This document shows, one piece after another, positions 12,072 through 20,672 of a stretch of 64,000 nt of DNA; the stretch's first letter is position 1; each line of letters begins with the position of its first letter. The stretch comes from Paracoccus haematequi (GTDB taxonomy: Bacteria > Pseudomonadota > Alphaproteobacteria > Rhodobacterales > Rhodobacteraceae). The position numbers and the translations under genes are program-made. The notes beneath the pieces were generated by a model that was not told where the DNA came from, made no database searches, and saw only the letters and a program-made list of their open reading frames with translations. Where the stretch lies: the NCBI RefSeq assembly GCF_900631945.1, contig NZ_UZWE01000026.1, positions 124,001-188,000 on the forward strand, read 5' to 3'.

Positions 12072-12608
12072 CGCCGCGGCCCAGTCCTCGACCGGATCGC
12101 CGCTGCCGAGGCCCGTCACCAGCCCGTTCACCATGAAGGTGGGCGAGACATGGATGCCGTTCTGCCGCGCGTATTTCGCGTGCCGCTTGATCTGCGCCTC
12201 AAGCTCGGGAAAGGCGAAGGCTTCCGCCAGAGCCACGCCGCTGCATTCCTCCAGCCGGGCGATGATCTGATTGGGCGTGGCGTCCATGTTCGGTCCCTTG
12301 CGGTGTTGCTCGAACTCGAAGGCTTCGCGGTGATCGGCCACGGCCTGCAACACGCGCCGCGCGGTCTCGCGCCCGCCCTCCAGCATCGAGGCCGCCAGCA
12401 CGCAGCGCGTCACCACCGGCGAAAACATGTGCCAGGGCTGCGACTGCATCCGCAGTTTCACCGTCACCCGGTCGCGCCCCGCCGCATCCAGGAAGGCGTC
12501 CATCTTGCGGAACGCCTTGACCGAAAACGGGCAGGTCGGTTCCAGGAACATCTCGAAGACCTGCGGTCCCCGGCCCCATTCCAACGGATCGGCGGTGCGT
12601 ATGGTCAT
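12063..12608 (-). CDS. DsbA-family thioredoxin-fold protein, cytoplasmic, single-Cys motif
   Basis: 181 residues without a signal peptide. A thioredoxin-like strand leads to '[13 protein letters not shown]', where the usual CxxC has become C-P-F-S. A helical insertion follows, then the cis-Pro loop '[10 protein letters not shown]'. It resembles cytoplasmic DsbA/FrnE-like or GST-kappa-like proteins rather than periplasmic DsbA. With one active-site Cys it could be a monothiol reductase or an isomerase; substrate unknown. It is divergent from the SDR gene with 68 bases between. Start chosen at 12608, with GGAAGGGACC upstream. Confidence 0.6.
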   Translation of the reverse strand: MTIRTADPLEWGRGPQVFEMFLEPTCPFSVKAFRKMDAFLDAAGRDRVTVKLRMQSQPWHMFSPVVTRCVLAASMLEGGRETARRVLQAVADHREAFEFEQHRKGPNMDATPNQIIARLEECSGVALAEAFAFPELEAQIKRHAKYARQNGIHVSPTFMVNGLVTGLGSGDPVEDWAAALG

Positions 12609-12676
12609 GGCATGGTCCCTTCCGTTTGACATTCGCCCCTGCACGGGCATCCTGCGGCCAGCAACAGGAGATGGCA

Positions 12677-13456
12677 ATGGATCTGGGCATCAGAGGAAAG
12701 CGGGGGCTGGTCTGCGCGGCGTCGAAGGGCTTGGGGCGCGGCTGCGCCGAGGCGCTGGCCGAGGCGGGCGTGGATCTGGTCATCAACAGCCGGACCGAGG
12801 CCGACATCACCCGCACGGCCAAGGAAATCGCCGCAAAATACGGCGTCGGCGTCACCCCGGTCGCGGCCGATATCACCACGGACGAAGGCCGCGCCAGGGT
12901 CTTGGAGGCCGTGGGCCAGGCCGACATCCTGGTCACCAATGCGGGCGGCCCGCCGCCGGGCGACTGGCGGGACTGGAGCCGCGACGACTTCATCCGCGCC
13001 CTTGACGCCAACATGCTGTCGGCCGTCGCGCTGATGCAGGCCCTGGTGCCCGGCATGATGGATCGCGGCTGGGGCCGGGTGGTCAACATCACCTCTCAGT
13101 CTGTGAAATCGCCCATCGCGGCCCTGGGGCTGTCGAACACCGCGCGCACCGGGCTGACCGGCTTTGTCGCGGGCATGTCGCGGCAGGTGGCGGGGCACGG
13201 GGTCTGCGTGAACAACATCCTGCCCGGCATCCACGCGACCGACCGCGCCGTCAGCCTGGACAGGGGCGTGATGGAAAAGCAGGGCATCGACATGGAAACA
13301 GCGCGGCGCCAGCGGCAGGCGGGGATCCCGACCGGCACCTATGGCGATCCCGGCGACTTCGGCGCCGCCTGCGCCTTTCTGTGCAGCCAGCAGGCGAAGT
13401 TCATCGTCGGCCAGAACCTGCTGCTGGACGGCGGCGCGCTGAACGCGACGCTGTAA
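12677..13456 (+). CDS. Atypical short-chain dehydrogenase/reductase (FabG-like, no YxxxK)
   Basis: 259 residues with a Rossmann fold. The cofactor loop reads 'AASKGLGRG' instead of TGxxxGxG, and 'TNAGGPPPGDW' corresponds to the NNAG motif. The catalytic Ser is in 'NITSQSV', but the position of YxxxK is occupied by 'SNTAR' (Ser for Tyr, Arg for Lys). This matches the beta-ketoacyl-reductase-like SDR subgroup that lacks the catalytic tetrad (recalled as cd05344). Classical dehydrogenase activity is therefore doubtful. The ATG at 12677 is spaced 6 bases from CAGGAG; the ATG at 12671 is too close. Confidence 0.75.
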   Translation: MDLGIRGKRGLVCAASKGLGRGCAEALAEAGVDLVINSRTEADITRTAKEIAAKYGVGVTPVAADITTDEGRARVLEAVGQADILVTNAGGPPPGDWRDWSRDDFIRALDANMLSAVALMQALVPGMMDRGWGRVVNITSQSVKSPIAALGLSNTARTGLTGFVAGMSRQVAGHGVCVNNILPGIHATDRAVSLDRGVMEKQGIDMETARRQRQAGIPTGTYGDPGDFGAACAFLCSQQAKFIVGQNLLLDGGALNATL

Positions 13457-13487
13457 CCGGGACGGACGCCGGGCTACGACAAAAGGC

Positions 13488-13516
13488 TTGCCTTGCGTCC
13501 GCGGCCCGGCTAGCTC
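13488..13516 (+). promoter_or_regulatory. Candidate promoter of the gcv operon
   Basis: TTGCCT at 13488-13493 and TAGCTC at 13511-13516 are separated by exactly 17 bases and lie just upstream of the glycine riboswitch. A transcript starting near 13523 would begin at the first aptamer. The -35 box is good and the -10 box is weak. Confidence 0.4.
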
Positions 13517-13525
13517 TCATCCATC

Positions 13526-13709
13526 GGAATTCGGGAGAAGCTGGCCCCGCGCCAGTGCCGAAGGAGCAGCCGCCCCGGCGAACTCTCAGGCAGAAGGACC
13601 GCTTTCCGCCAAAAACTCTGGAGAGTGGCGCGCCGCGCCCGCCGAAGGGATAACGATCTCAGGCGTCCCGATCCGGTCTGACCGGACGGGGCAGGGACAG
13701 AGGGGGCAT
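13526..13709 (+). promoter_or_regulatory. Tandem glycine riboswitch
   Basis: Two consecutive aptamers can be recognised by their conserved strings. Aptamer 1 (about 13526-13607) contains GGGAGAAGC, GCCGAAGGAGCAG and GAACTCTCAGGCAGAAGGACCG. Aptamer 2 (about 13611-13709) contains CTCTGGAGAGTGG, GCCGAAGGGATAACGATCTC and CAGGGACAGAGGGGGCAT. The linker between them is short. Downstream, GGCATCG (13705-13711) can pair with CGATGCC (13734-13740), and the gcvT ribosome site GAAGGAGG follows at 13761-13768. Glycine binding would switch on glycine cleavage, as is usual for this class. Confidence 0.92.
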
Positions 13710-13772
13710 CGACCGGGCGAACCGCCCGCCACCCGATGCCGGCTGCCCGGCTGTTTGAGAGAAGGAGGTCGC

Positions 13773-14897
13773 ATGACCGACGATCCGCGCCGGACCCCGC
13801 TGCACGACCTGCACCTGTCGCTGGGTGCCCGCATGGTGCCCTTTGCCGGATGGGAGATGCCTGTCCAGTATCCGAAAGGGGTGCTGGCCGAACATCTGCA
13901 TACCCGCGCGCAAGCGGGGCTGTTCGATGTCAGCCATATGGGGCAGGTTGTGATCACACCGCAGGACGGCGATATGGCTGCGGCCGCCCTGGCCCTGGAA
14001 AGCCTGATCCCTGCGGATGTGCTGGGCCTTGCGCCAGGCCGCCAGCGTTACGGGCTGTTCACCAATGATGCCGGCGGCATCCTGGACGACCTGATGTTCG
14101 CCAACTGCGGCGATCATTTCCTGCTGGTGGTCAACGCCGCCCGCGCGGAACACGACATCGCCCATATGGGCAGCCTTGGCGGCGTCACGGTGACGCCCGT
14201 CACGGATCGCGGGCTGCTGGCGCTGCAAGGCCCGCAGGCCGCAGAGGTGCTGGCCCGGCTGGTGCCGGAAGCTGCGGACATGCGCTTCATGGACAGCCGG
14301 ATCCTGCCTTGGAAAGGGGTCGATCTGTGGGTGTCGCGGTCCGGCTACACCGGCGAGGACGGGTTCGAGATCTCGGTTCCCGAGGCGCGGCTGCGCGAAT
14401 TCGCCGAAGATCTGCTGGACCGGCCCGAGGTCGCGCCCATCGGCCTGGGCGCCCGCGACAGCCTGCGGCTGGAGGCGGGGATGCCGCTTTACGGCCATGA
14501 CATGGATACCGGGGTCACGCCCGCGCAGGCAGGACTGGGCTGGTCGATTCCCAAGGTCCGCCGGACGGGCGGGGCGCGGGCGGGCGGCTTTCCGGGCGCC
14601 GAGGCGGTGCTGGCCGAACTGGCCGACGGTCCCGCGATGATCCGCCGGGGCCTGCGCCCGGAAGGCCGCGCCCCGATCCGCGAGGGTGTGGCGATCTTTG
14701 CCGAACCTTCGGGCGGCGCGCCGATCGGCCATGTTTCCTCGGGCGGGTTCGGGCCTTCAGTGGGCGCGCCCATCGCCATGGCGCGCCTGCCCGCCGCGCT
14801 GCCCGACGGTGCCACCCTCTATGCCGAATTGCGCGGCAAGCGGCTACCCGCCGCGATCACCCCCCTGCCCTTCATCACGCCATCCTACAAACGCTGA
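13773..14897 (+). CDS. gcvT: Glycine cleavage system T protein (aminomethyltransferase)
   Basis: 374 residues. The N-terminus 'TPLHDLHLSLGARMVPFAGWEMPVQY' and 'AGLFDVSHMGQ' are diagnostic, as are 'LLALQGPQAAEVL' and 'GYTGEDGFEISVP'. It moves the methylene group from the lipoylated H protein to tetrahydrofolate and releases ammonia. The start at 13773 follows GAAGGAGGTCGC. Together with gcvH (11 bases downstream) and gcvP it forms an operon behind the tandem glycine riboswitch. Confidence 0.95.
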   Translation: MTDDPRRTPLHDLHLSLGARMVPFAGWEMPVQYPKGVLAEHLHTRAQAGLFDVSHMGQVVITPQDGDMAAAALALESLIPADVLGLAPGRQRYGLFTNDAGGILDDLMFANCGDHFLLVVNAARAEHDIAHMGSLGGVTVTPVTDRGLLALQGPQAAEVLARLVPEAADMRFMDSRILPWKGVDLWVSRSGYTGEDGFEISVPEARLREFAEDLLDRPEVAPIGLGARDSLRLEAGMPLYGHDMDTGVTPAQAGLGWSIPKVRRTGGARAGGFPGAEAVLAELADGPAMIRRGLRPEGRAPIREGVAIFAEPSGGAPIGHVSSGGFGPSVGAPIAMARLPAALPDGATLYAELRGKRLPAAITPLPFITPSYKR

Positions 14898-14908
14898 GGA
14901 GCGACCCG

Positions 14909-15268
14909 ATGCTGAAATACACCGAGGACCACGAATGGCTGCGCGCCGAGGGCGATGAGATCGTCGTGGGCATCACCCCCCATGCCAGCGAGCAACTGGG
15001 CGACGTGGTGTTCATCGAACTGCCCGAGGAAGGCCGCGAGGTCGAGGCGGGCGACGAGGTGGTGGTGATCGAATCGGTCAAGGCCGCATCCGACATCTCG
15101 GCGCCGATCTCGGGTGTGATCACGGCGGTGAACACCGCCCTGGCCGATACGCCGGGCAGCGTGAACGACGACCCCCTTGCCGCCTGGTTCTTCCGCATCA
15201 GGCCCGCCCAGGGCACCAGCCTGGACGGCTTCATGGATGATGCCGCCTATCAGGCGCTGATCGGCTGA
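14909..15268 (+). CDS. gcvH: Glycine cleavage system H protein
   Basis: 119 residues, a lipoyl-domain carrier. 'YTEDHEWLRAEG' is at the start and the lipoylated lysine lies in 'VVIESVKAASDISAPISG' (about residue 62). The C-terminus 'GFMDDAAYQALIG' is typical. It shuttles the aminomethyl group between the P and T proteins. The start follows GAGGAGCGACCCG. The gap to gcvP carries copy B of the duplicated hairpin module. Confidence 0.96.
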   Translation: MLKYTEDHEWLRAEGDEIVVGITPHASEQLGDVVFIELPEEGREVEAGDEVVVIESVKAASDISAPISGVITAVNTALADTPGSVNDDPLAAWFFRIRPAQGTSLDGFMDDAAYQALIG

Positions 15269-15276
15269 GGCCATCG

Positions 15277-15315
15277 CCGGGGGCGCTTCGCCCCCCGGAC
15301 CCCCCGAGGATATTT
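15277..15315. repeat. GC hairpin plus GAGGATATTT box, copy B
   Basis: The 22-base hairpin at 15277-15298 is identical to 10265-10286. The 14-base box at 15302-15315 is identical to 10354-10367. Here the two parts are almost adjacent, giving a hairpin followed by a T-rich tail. It lies between gcvH and gcvP, again inside an operon. The hairpin could cause partial termination or protect the 3' end of the upstream message. Confidence 0.8.
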
Positions 15316-15337
15316 TTACACAGAAGATGTGGCGCGC

Positions 15338-18172
15338 ATGACCCGCTGGACCCCGACCGACTATAACCCCGACGATTTCGCGAACCGCCGCCATATCGGA
15401 CCTTCTCCGGCCGAAATGGCCGAGATGCTGAAGGCGGTCGGCGCCGACAGCCTGGACGCGCTGATCGGCCAGACGGTGCCCGCCGCGATCCGGCAGGACA
15501 GCGCGCTGGACTGGCCCGCCTTGTCCGAGGCCGCGCTGCTGGAGCGGATGCGGCAGGTGGCGGCGAAGAACCGGGTCATGACCAGCCTGATCGGCCAGGG
15601 CTATTACGGGACGGTCACGCCCCCGGCGATCCAGCGCAACATCCTGGAAAACCCGGCCTGGTACACCGCCTATACCCCCTATCAGCCCGAAATCGCCCAG
15701 GGGCGGCTTGAAGCGCTGCTGAATTACCAGACCATGGTGGCCGATCTGACGGGACTGCCGGTGGCGAATGCATCCCTGCTGGACGAGGCGACGGCGGCGG
15801 CCGAGGCGATGGCCATGGCGCGGCGGCAGTCGAAGTCCAAGGCGGACGCCTTTTTCGTGGCCCATGACCTGCATCCGCAAACCATCGCCGTAATCGAGAC
15901 GCGGGCCGCGCCGCTGGGGATCCGCATCGTCAAGGCCTCGATCGACGATCTTCAGGCGGATCAGGTCTTTGGCGCGATCTTCCAGTATCCCGGCACCTAT
16001 GGCCATATCCGCGACCTGACCCCCGAGATTGCGGCCCTGCACGCGGCGGGCGCGCTGGCGGTGGTGGCGACGGATCTGCTGGCGCTGTGCCTGCTGAAGG
16101 AACCGGGGGCGATGGGGGCGGACATTGCGGTCGGATCGGCGCAACGGTTCGGGGTGCCGATGGGCTATGGCGGGCCGCACGCGGCCTTCATGTCCTGCCG
16201 CGACGAGCTGAAACGCGCCATGCCGGGACGGATCGTGGGCGTCAGCATCGACGCCAAGGGTAACAAGGCCTATCGCCTGTCGCTGCAAACCCGCGAACAG
16301 CATATCCGCCGCGAGAAGGCGACCAGCAATGTCTGCACGGCGCAGGCGCTGCTGGCGGTGATGGCGTCCTTCTATGCCGTCTTCCACGGCCCGGTGGGTC
16401 TGCGCGCCATCGCCCAGCGGGTGCACCTGCACGCGGTCACGATTGCCCAGACCCTGCGCGCGGCGGGGGCCGAGGTCGCGCCGGATGCGTTCTTCGATAC
16501 GATCACCGTCAAGGTCGGTGTGGGCCAGGCGGGCATCCTGGCCGCCGCGCAGCATCGCGGCATCAACCTGCGCCGCGTCGGCCGCGACCGGGTGGGCATC
16601 AGCGTCGATGAAACGACCGATGCCGATGTGATCACACGCCTGCTGGACGCCTTCGGCATCACCGATGCCCCCGCGCCCGCGCAGGCCCCGGCGATCCCCG
16701 AGGCGCTGCTGCGCGGGACGGATTACCTGACCCATCCGGTCTTCCACATGAACCGCGCCGAATCCGAGATGATGCGTTACATGCGCCGCCTGTCGGACCG
16801 CGACCTGGCCCTGGACCGGGCGATGATCCCGCTGGGCAGTTGCACGATGAAGCTGAACGCGGCGGCCGAGATGATGCCGATCACCTGGCCGGAATTCGGC
16901 GCGCTGCATCCCTTTGCCCCGGCCGACCAGGCGGCGGGCTATGCCGAGGCCATCGCCGATCTGACCGACAAGCTGTGCCGGATCACCGGATACGACGCCT
17001 TTTCCATGCAGCCGAACAGCGGTGCGCAAGGGGAATATGCCGGGCTGCTGACGATTGCCGCTTATCACAAGTCGCGTGGCGAGGATCGCGATGTCTGCCT
17101 GATCCCGGTCAGCGCTCATGGCACCAATCCTGCCAGTGCGCAGATGGCCGGAATGAAGGTTGTGGTCGTGAAATCCGCCCCGAACGGCGACATCGACCTG
17201 GAGGATTTCGCCGACAAGGCGGCGAAGGCCGGGGACAGGCTGGCGGCCGTGATGATCACCTATCCCAGCACCCACGGCGTCTTCGAGGATACGGTGCGCG
17301 AGGTTTGCGACATCACCCACCGGCATGGCGGGCAGGTCTATATCGACGGGGCCAACATGAACGCCCTGGTCGGCCTGGTGAAACCGGGCGAGATCGGCGG
17401 CGATGTCAGCCACCTGAACCTGCACAAGACCTTCGCGATCCCGCATGGCGGCGGGGGCCCCGGCATGGGGCCGATCGGGGTCAAGGCGCATCTGGCGCCC
17501 TTCCTGCCGGGCGATCCGCAATCGGGCGACGGCGCGGTCAGCGCGGCGCCCTATGGCTCGGCGTCGATCCTGCTGATTTCCTGGGCCTATTGCCTGATGA
17601 TGGGCGGGGCCGGGCTGACCCAGGCCACGCGGGTGGCGATCCTGAACGCGAACTATATCGCGTCCCGGCTGGCCGGGGCCTATCCGATCCTGTTCATGGG
17701 CAACCGGGGCCGGGTGGCGCATGAATGCATCATCGACACGCGGCCCTTCGCCGACCATGGCGTGACCGTGGACGATATCGCCAAGCGCCTGATCGACAAC
17801 GGTTTCCATGCCCCGACGATGAGCTGGCCGGTGGCGGGGACGCTGATGGTGGAACCCACGGAATCGGAAACCAAGGCCGAGATCGACCGCTTCATCACCG
17901 CGATGCTGGCGATCCGGGCCGAGATCACCGAGGTGGCCGAGGGCCGCATCCCCGCCGATCAAAGCCCTCTGCGTCACGCGCCGCACACGGTCGAGGATCT
18001 GATCGCCGACTGGGACCGCGCCTATTCGCGCGAACAGGGCTGCTTCCCGCCGGGGGCGTTCCGGGTGGACAAGTACTGGCCGCCGGTGGGCCGGGTCGAC
18101 AACGCCTATGGCGACCGCAACCTGGTCTGCACCTGCCCGCCGCTGGAAAGCTATGCCGAGGCGGCCGAGTGA
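15338..18172 (+). CDS. gcvP: Glycine dehydrogenase (decarboxylating), P protein
   Basis: 944 residues, the single-chain form combining both halves of two-subunit enzymes. '[10 protein letters not shown]' is near the N-terminus, and the PLP lysine is in '[20 protein letters not shown]' (about residue 700). '[14 protein letters not shown]' and '[11 protein letters not shown]' are also typical. It decarboxylates glycine onto the lipoyl H protein. The start is uncertain: GTG 15329 is in frame, but ATG 15338 gives the usual N-terminus; neither has a strong ribosome site. Confidence 0.95.
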   Translation: MTRWTPTDYNPDDFANRRHIGPSPAEMAEMLKAVGADSLDALIGQTVPAAIRQDSALDWPALSEAALLERMRQVAAKNRVMTSLIGQGYYGTVTPPAIQRNILENPAWYTAYTPYQPEIAQGRLEALLNYQTMVADLTGLPVANASLLDEATAAAEAMAMARRQSKSKADAFFVAHDLHPQTIAVIETRAAPLGIRIVKASIDDLQADQVFGAIFQYPGTYGHIRDLTPEIAALHAAGALAVVATDLLALCLLKEPGAMGADIAVGSAQRFGVPMGYGGPHAAFMSCRDELKRAMPGRIVGVSIDAKGNKAYRLSLQTREQHIRREKATSNVCTAQALLAVMASFYAVFHGPVGLRAIAQRVHLHAVTIAQTLRAAGAEVAPDAFFDTITVKVGVGQAGILAAAQHRGINLRRVGRDRVGISVDETTDADVITRLLDAFGITDAPAPAQAPAIPEALLRGTDYLTHPVFHMNRAESEMMRYMRRLSDRDLALDRAMIPLGSCTMKLNAAAEMMPITWPEFGALHPFAPADQAAGYAEAIADLTDKLCRITGYDAFSMQPNSGAQGEYAGLLTIAAYHKSRGEDRDVCLIPVSAHGTNPASAQMAGMKVVVVKSAPNGDIDLEDFADKAAKAGDRLAAVMITYPSTHGVFEDTVREVCDITHRHGGQVYIDGANMNALVGLVKPGEIGGDVSHLNLHKTFAIPHGGGGPGMGPIGVKAHLAPFLPGDPQSGDGAVSAAPYGSASILLISWAYCLMMGGAGLTQATRVAILNANYIASRLAGAYPILFMGNRGRVAHECIIDTRPFADHGVTVDDIAKRLIDNGFHAPTMSWPVAGTLMVEPTESETKAEIDRFITAMLAIRAEITEVAEGRIPADQSPLRHAPHTVEDLIADWDRAYSREQGCFPPGAFRVDKYWPPVGRVDNAYGDRNLVCTCPPLESYAEAAE

Positions 18173-18179
18173 CTGGACC

Positions 18180-18201
18180 GGCACCGGCCCTGCCCGGTGC
18201 C
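18180..18201. terminator. Hairpin between convergent gcvP and argC
   Basis: A perfect 8-bp stem GGCACCGG-N6-CCGGTGCC lies in the 39 bases between the two stop codons. There is no T-run, so termination would need help, but the structure could protect both 3' ends. Confidence 0.5.
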
Positions 18202-18211
18202 GCCTTCGCGG

Positions 18212-19123
18212 CTAGAGGCTGATCGCCTCGTCCACGCCCAGCATGATGTTGAGATTCTGGACCGCCGCGCCCGACGCGCCCTTGCCCAGGTTGTCCAGCA
18301 CCGCAACCACCGTCGCGCAGCCGTTTTCAGCATCGCCCTGGACGGTGATGCGCAGGCGGTTGGTATCGTTCAGATCCGTCGGCACGATGCGCGGACCCGT
18401 CCCCTTGGCGACCTCGATGAACCGCTGCCCGGCATAATGGTCGGCCAGGGCGCGGATCAGACCGTCCAGCGTCCGCCGGTCGTTCAGGAACAGCGGCACC
18501 TGCACCGCCATGCCTTGGGCGAAGTTCCCGACCGAAGGCGCGAAGACCGGCTGCCGGGTCAGGCCCGCATGGGCCATGATTTCCGGGATATGCTTGTGCC
18601 GCTGGGTCAGGCCATAGACGAAATGCGCTGGCGCCGCGCCGCTGTCATATTCCGCGATCAGCGCCTTGCCGCCGCCGCTATAGCCGCTGACGGCGTTGAT
18701 CGACAGCGCCTCGTCCGGGGCGACCAGGCCCGCCGCGACCAGGGGGGCAAGAATGGCGATGGCGCCGGTGGAATAGCAGCCGGGATTGCTGACCAGCCGG
18801 GCACCCGCGATGCGGTCGCGCGCGGCGGCGTTCAGTTCCGGGAAGCCGAAGGCCCAGTCCGGGGCCACCCGATGCGCCGTCGAGGCATCAATGATCCGCG
18901 TGTCCAGACCGCCTGCCAGGGCCACGGCCTCGCGGGCGGCGTCGTCGGGCAGGCACAGGATCGCCACGTCGGCCTGGGCGAAGGCCTCGCGCCGGGCGTC
19001 GGCATCCTTGCGCCGGGCCGGGTCGATCTGGATCAGGCGGATGTCGTCGCGCGTTTCCAGCCGCTCGCGGATTTGCAGGCCCGTGGTGCCCGCCTCGCCA
19101 TCGATGAAAACGCTGTGTGCCAT
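18212..19123 (-). CDS. argC: N-acetyl-gamma-glutamyl-phosphate reductase, short type
   Basis: 303 residues, the shorter type 2 ArgC. The N-terminal nucleotide loop is '[13 protein letters not shown]', the catalytic Cys is in '[14 protein letters not shown]' (about residue 115), and '[13 protein letters not shown]' and 'HKHIPEI' match the family. It makes N-acetylglutamate semialdehyde in arginine synthesis. The start at 19123 leaves a 65-base leader with a good promoter. It is convergent with gcvP and is probably transcribed alone. Confidence 0.92.
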   Translation of the reverse strand: MAHSVFIDGEAGTTGLQIRERLETRDDIRLIQIDPARRKDADARREAFAQADVAILCLPDDAAREAVALAGGLDTRIIDASTAHRVAPDWAFGFPELNAAARDRIAGARLVSNPGCYSTGAIAILAPLVAAGLVAPDEALSINAVSGYSGGGKALIAEYDSGAAPAHFVYGLTQRHKHIPEIMAHAGLTRQPVFAPSVGNFAQGMAVQVPLFLNDRRTLDGLIRALADHYAGQRFIEVAKGTGPRIVPTDLNDTNRLRITVQGDAENGCATVVAVLDNLGKGASGAAVQNLNIMLGVDEAISL

Positions 19124-19148
19124 GGTCCGATCCCCGTTTGCTGCGGGG

Positions 19149-19177
19149 GTTATAGGGGACCGCCGCCCCCCTGCCAA
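19149..19177 (-). promoter_or_regulatory. argC promoter (sigma-70 type)
   Basis: Read on the minus strand: TTGGCA (19177-19172), a 17-base GC-rich spacer, then TATAAC (19154-19149). This is the best -35/-10 match I found in the window. The -10 box is 25 bases upstream of the argC ATG at 19123. Confidence 0.65.
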
Positions 19178-19188
19178 TCGGCGCGCGA

Positions 19189-19518
19189 TCAGATCGAGCA
19201 GATTTCCGAGCGGGTCAGGAACCGCTTTTCCCGCCCGTTGTCCAGGCTGAACATGCCGCCGCGTCCCGGCACCACGTCGATGATGAGATCCGTATGCGCC
19301 CAGGCCTCGGCCTGGGAGGCGCTGATGTAGAAGGGCGCGCCGCCGATCTCGCCCAGCTTCACGTCGCGCTCGCCCACGCGGAAATCGCCCTGGGCATAGC
19401 ACATGGGCGACGACCCGTCGCAGCATCCGCCCGACTGGTGGAACAGGACCGGGCCGTGGTCAGCGACAATTTCCGCGATCAGGTCAAGGGCGGCGGGGGT
19501 CGCGGAAACCTTGCTCAT
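19189..19518 (-). CDS. DUF779 family protein
   Basis: 109 residues, small and Cys-containing: '[18 protein letters not shown]', then '[38 protein letters not shown]'. This is the DUF779 pattern. Genes of this family often sit beside aldehyde dehydrogenases, as here, but the biochemical role is unknown to me. The conserved 'GGCCDG' could bind metal or a thiol adduct. Its ATG overlaps the topoisomerase stop (ATGA), so the two are translationally coupled. The window end of the operon is a gap before argC. Confidence 0.8.
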   Translation of the reverse strand: MSKVSATPAALDLIAEIVADHGPVLFHQSGGCCDGSSPMCYAQGDFRVGERDVKLGEIGGAPFYISASQAEAWAHTDLIIDVVPGRGGMFSLDNGREKRFLTRSEICSI

Positions 19519-20573
19519 GTCTTCAACCTTTTCTTCAGGAACTCCAGCACCTGACGTTCCTCGGGGCGCAGGCCGGTCTTTTGCAGATCCTCGGCGATTT
19601 CGTCCTGCAATTCCAGCTTCAATTCGTCCGCCAGATAGGAATCGATCACCTGTGGATGGACATAGCATTTGCGGCAGATCGTGGGCGTGTTGCCAAGGCG
19701 GGCCGCGACCTGTTCGATCGCCTCGCGGATATTGCGCTTGGCGGCCGCCTGGCTGTCGACGGCCTCGTATTCGGCTAGCGCCAGGGCGGCCAGAACGGTG
19801 CCGGTCCAGGTGCGGAAATCCTTGGCGGTGACGTTCCGCCCCGAGATGTCGCGCAGATAGGCGTTCACCTCGGTCGAGGTGATCTTCTGCCGCTGGCCGT
19901 CCTCGTCCAGATACTGGAACAGGTGCTGGCCGGGGATGTCCTGGGCGGCGCGCACGATCCGGGCCACGCGGCGGTCCTTCAGGCCCAGGTTCCACTCCTT
20001 GCCCGACTTGCCCTTGAAGCGGAACCGGATCTGGCTGCCGTCGATCTTCACATGCCGGTCGCGCAGGGTGGTCAGCCCGTGCGACTTGTTCTGCCGCGCG
20101 TAATCGGCGTTGCCCACGCGGATCATGGTGTTTTCCAGCAGATGCACCACGGTGGCCACGACCTTCTCGGCAGGCAGCCCGCGCCGCGACATGTCCTGGT
20201 CCACCCGGTCGCGGATCTGCGGCAGCACATGGGCGAAGTCCAGCATGTGGTCGTATTTGGCGCCGTCGCGGATGGCGCGGAAATCGGGGTGGTATCGGTA
20301 TTGCTTGCGCCCCTTGGCATCGCGGCCGGTGGCCTGGACATGGCCGCGCGGATCGGGACAGATCCAGACATCGGTATAGGCGGGCGGGATCGCCAGCGAG
20401 GCCAGCCGCGCCCGTTCGGCCTTGTCGGTGATCGTCTTGCCATCGGGGCCGCGATAGGAAAACCCCTTGCCGGACCGCTGCCGGGTGATGCCGGGCATGT
20501 CATCGTTCACATAGATCAGCCCCGCCTCTTTCGCGGCGTCGCGCGGGTCGGGGATGACGGCATCGTCGGGCAT
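19515..20573 (-). CDS. DNA topoisomerase IB
   Basis: 352 residues, the bacterial (poxvirus-like) enzyme. Visible parts: 'GFSYRGPDGKTITD' and 'AIPPAYTDVWICPDPRGHVQATGRDAKGRKQYRYHPDFR' in the N-domain, 'NTMIRVGNADYARQNKSHGLTTL' and 'KGKSGKEW' in the catalytic core, and the nucleophilic Tyr in 'TICRKCYVHPQVI'. It relaxes supercoils of both signs through a 3'-phosphotyrosyl intermediate. ATG 20573 is chosen; an in-frame GTG at 20612 would add 13 residues encoded inside a hairpin. Confidence 0.92.
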   Translation of the reverse strand: MPDDAVIPDPRDAAKEAGLIYVNDDMPGITRQRSGKGFSYRGPDGKTITDKAERARLASLAIPPAYTDVWICPDPRGHVQATGRDAKGRKQYRYHPDFRAIRDGAKYDHMLDFAHVLPQIRDRVDQDMSRRGLPAEKVVATVVHLLENTMIRVGNADYARQNKSHGLTTLRDRHVKIDGSQIRFRFKGKSGKEWNLGLKDRRVARIVRAAQDIPGQHLFQYLDEDGQRQKITSTEVNAYLRDISGRNVTAKDFRTWTGTVLAALALAEYEAVDSQAAAKRNIREAIEQVAARLGNTPTICRKCYVHPQVIDSYLADELKLELQDEIAEDLQKTGLRPEERQVLEFLKKRLKT

Positions 20574-20577
20574 GGGC

Positions 20578-20610
20578 GTTGATCCGAAAGCGGGAGGCTT
20601 TCGGATCAAC
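20578..20610. repeat. Perfect 14-bp hairpin at the topoisomerase start
   Basis: Arms 20578-20591 and 20597-20610 are exact reverse complements around the 5-base loop GGGAG. The structure ends 4 bases before the topoisomerase ATG (minus strand), so in mRNA it would cover the ribosome site. It may act as an incomplete terminator for adhA or as a translational brake on the topoisomerase. Confidence 0.85.
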
Positions 20611-20672
20611 ACCGCCCCGCGCCTTTGGTTGCGCCGCAGGAGGGGACGGCGACAGACGCGGGACGGAAGCGG

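Noticed and set aside
14885-18184. 1099-codon open frame antisense to gcvP
   Set aside because: A consequence of GC-rich third positions. Its protein is His/Arg/Gly/Gln-rich without any family motif, and gcvP is certain.
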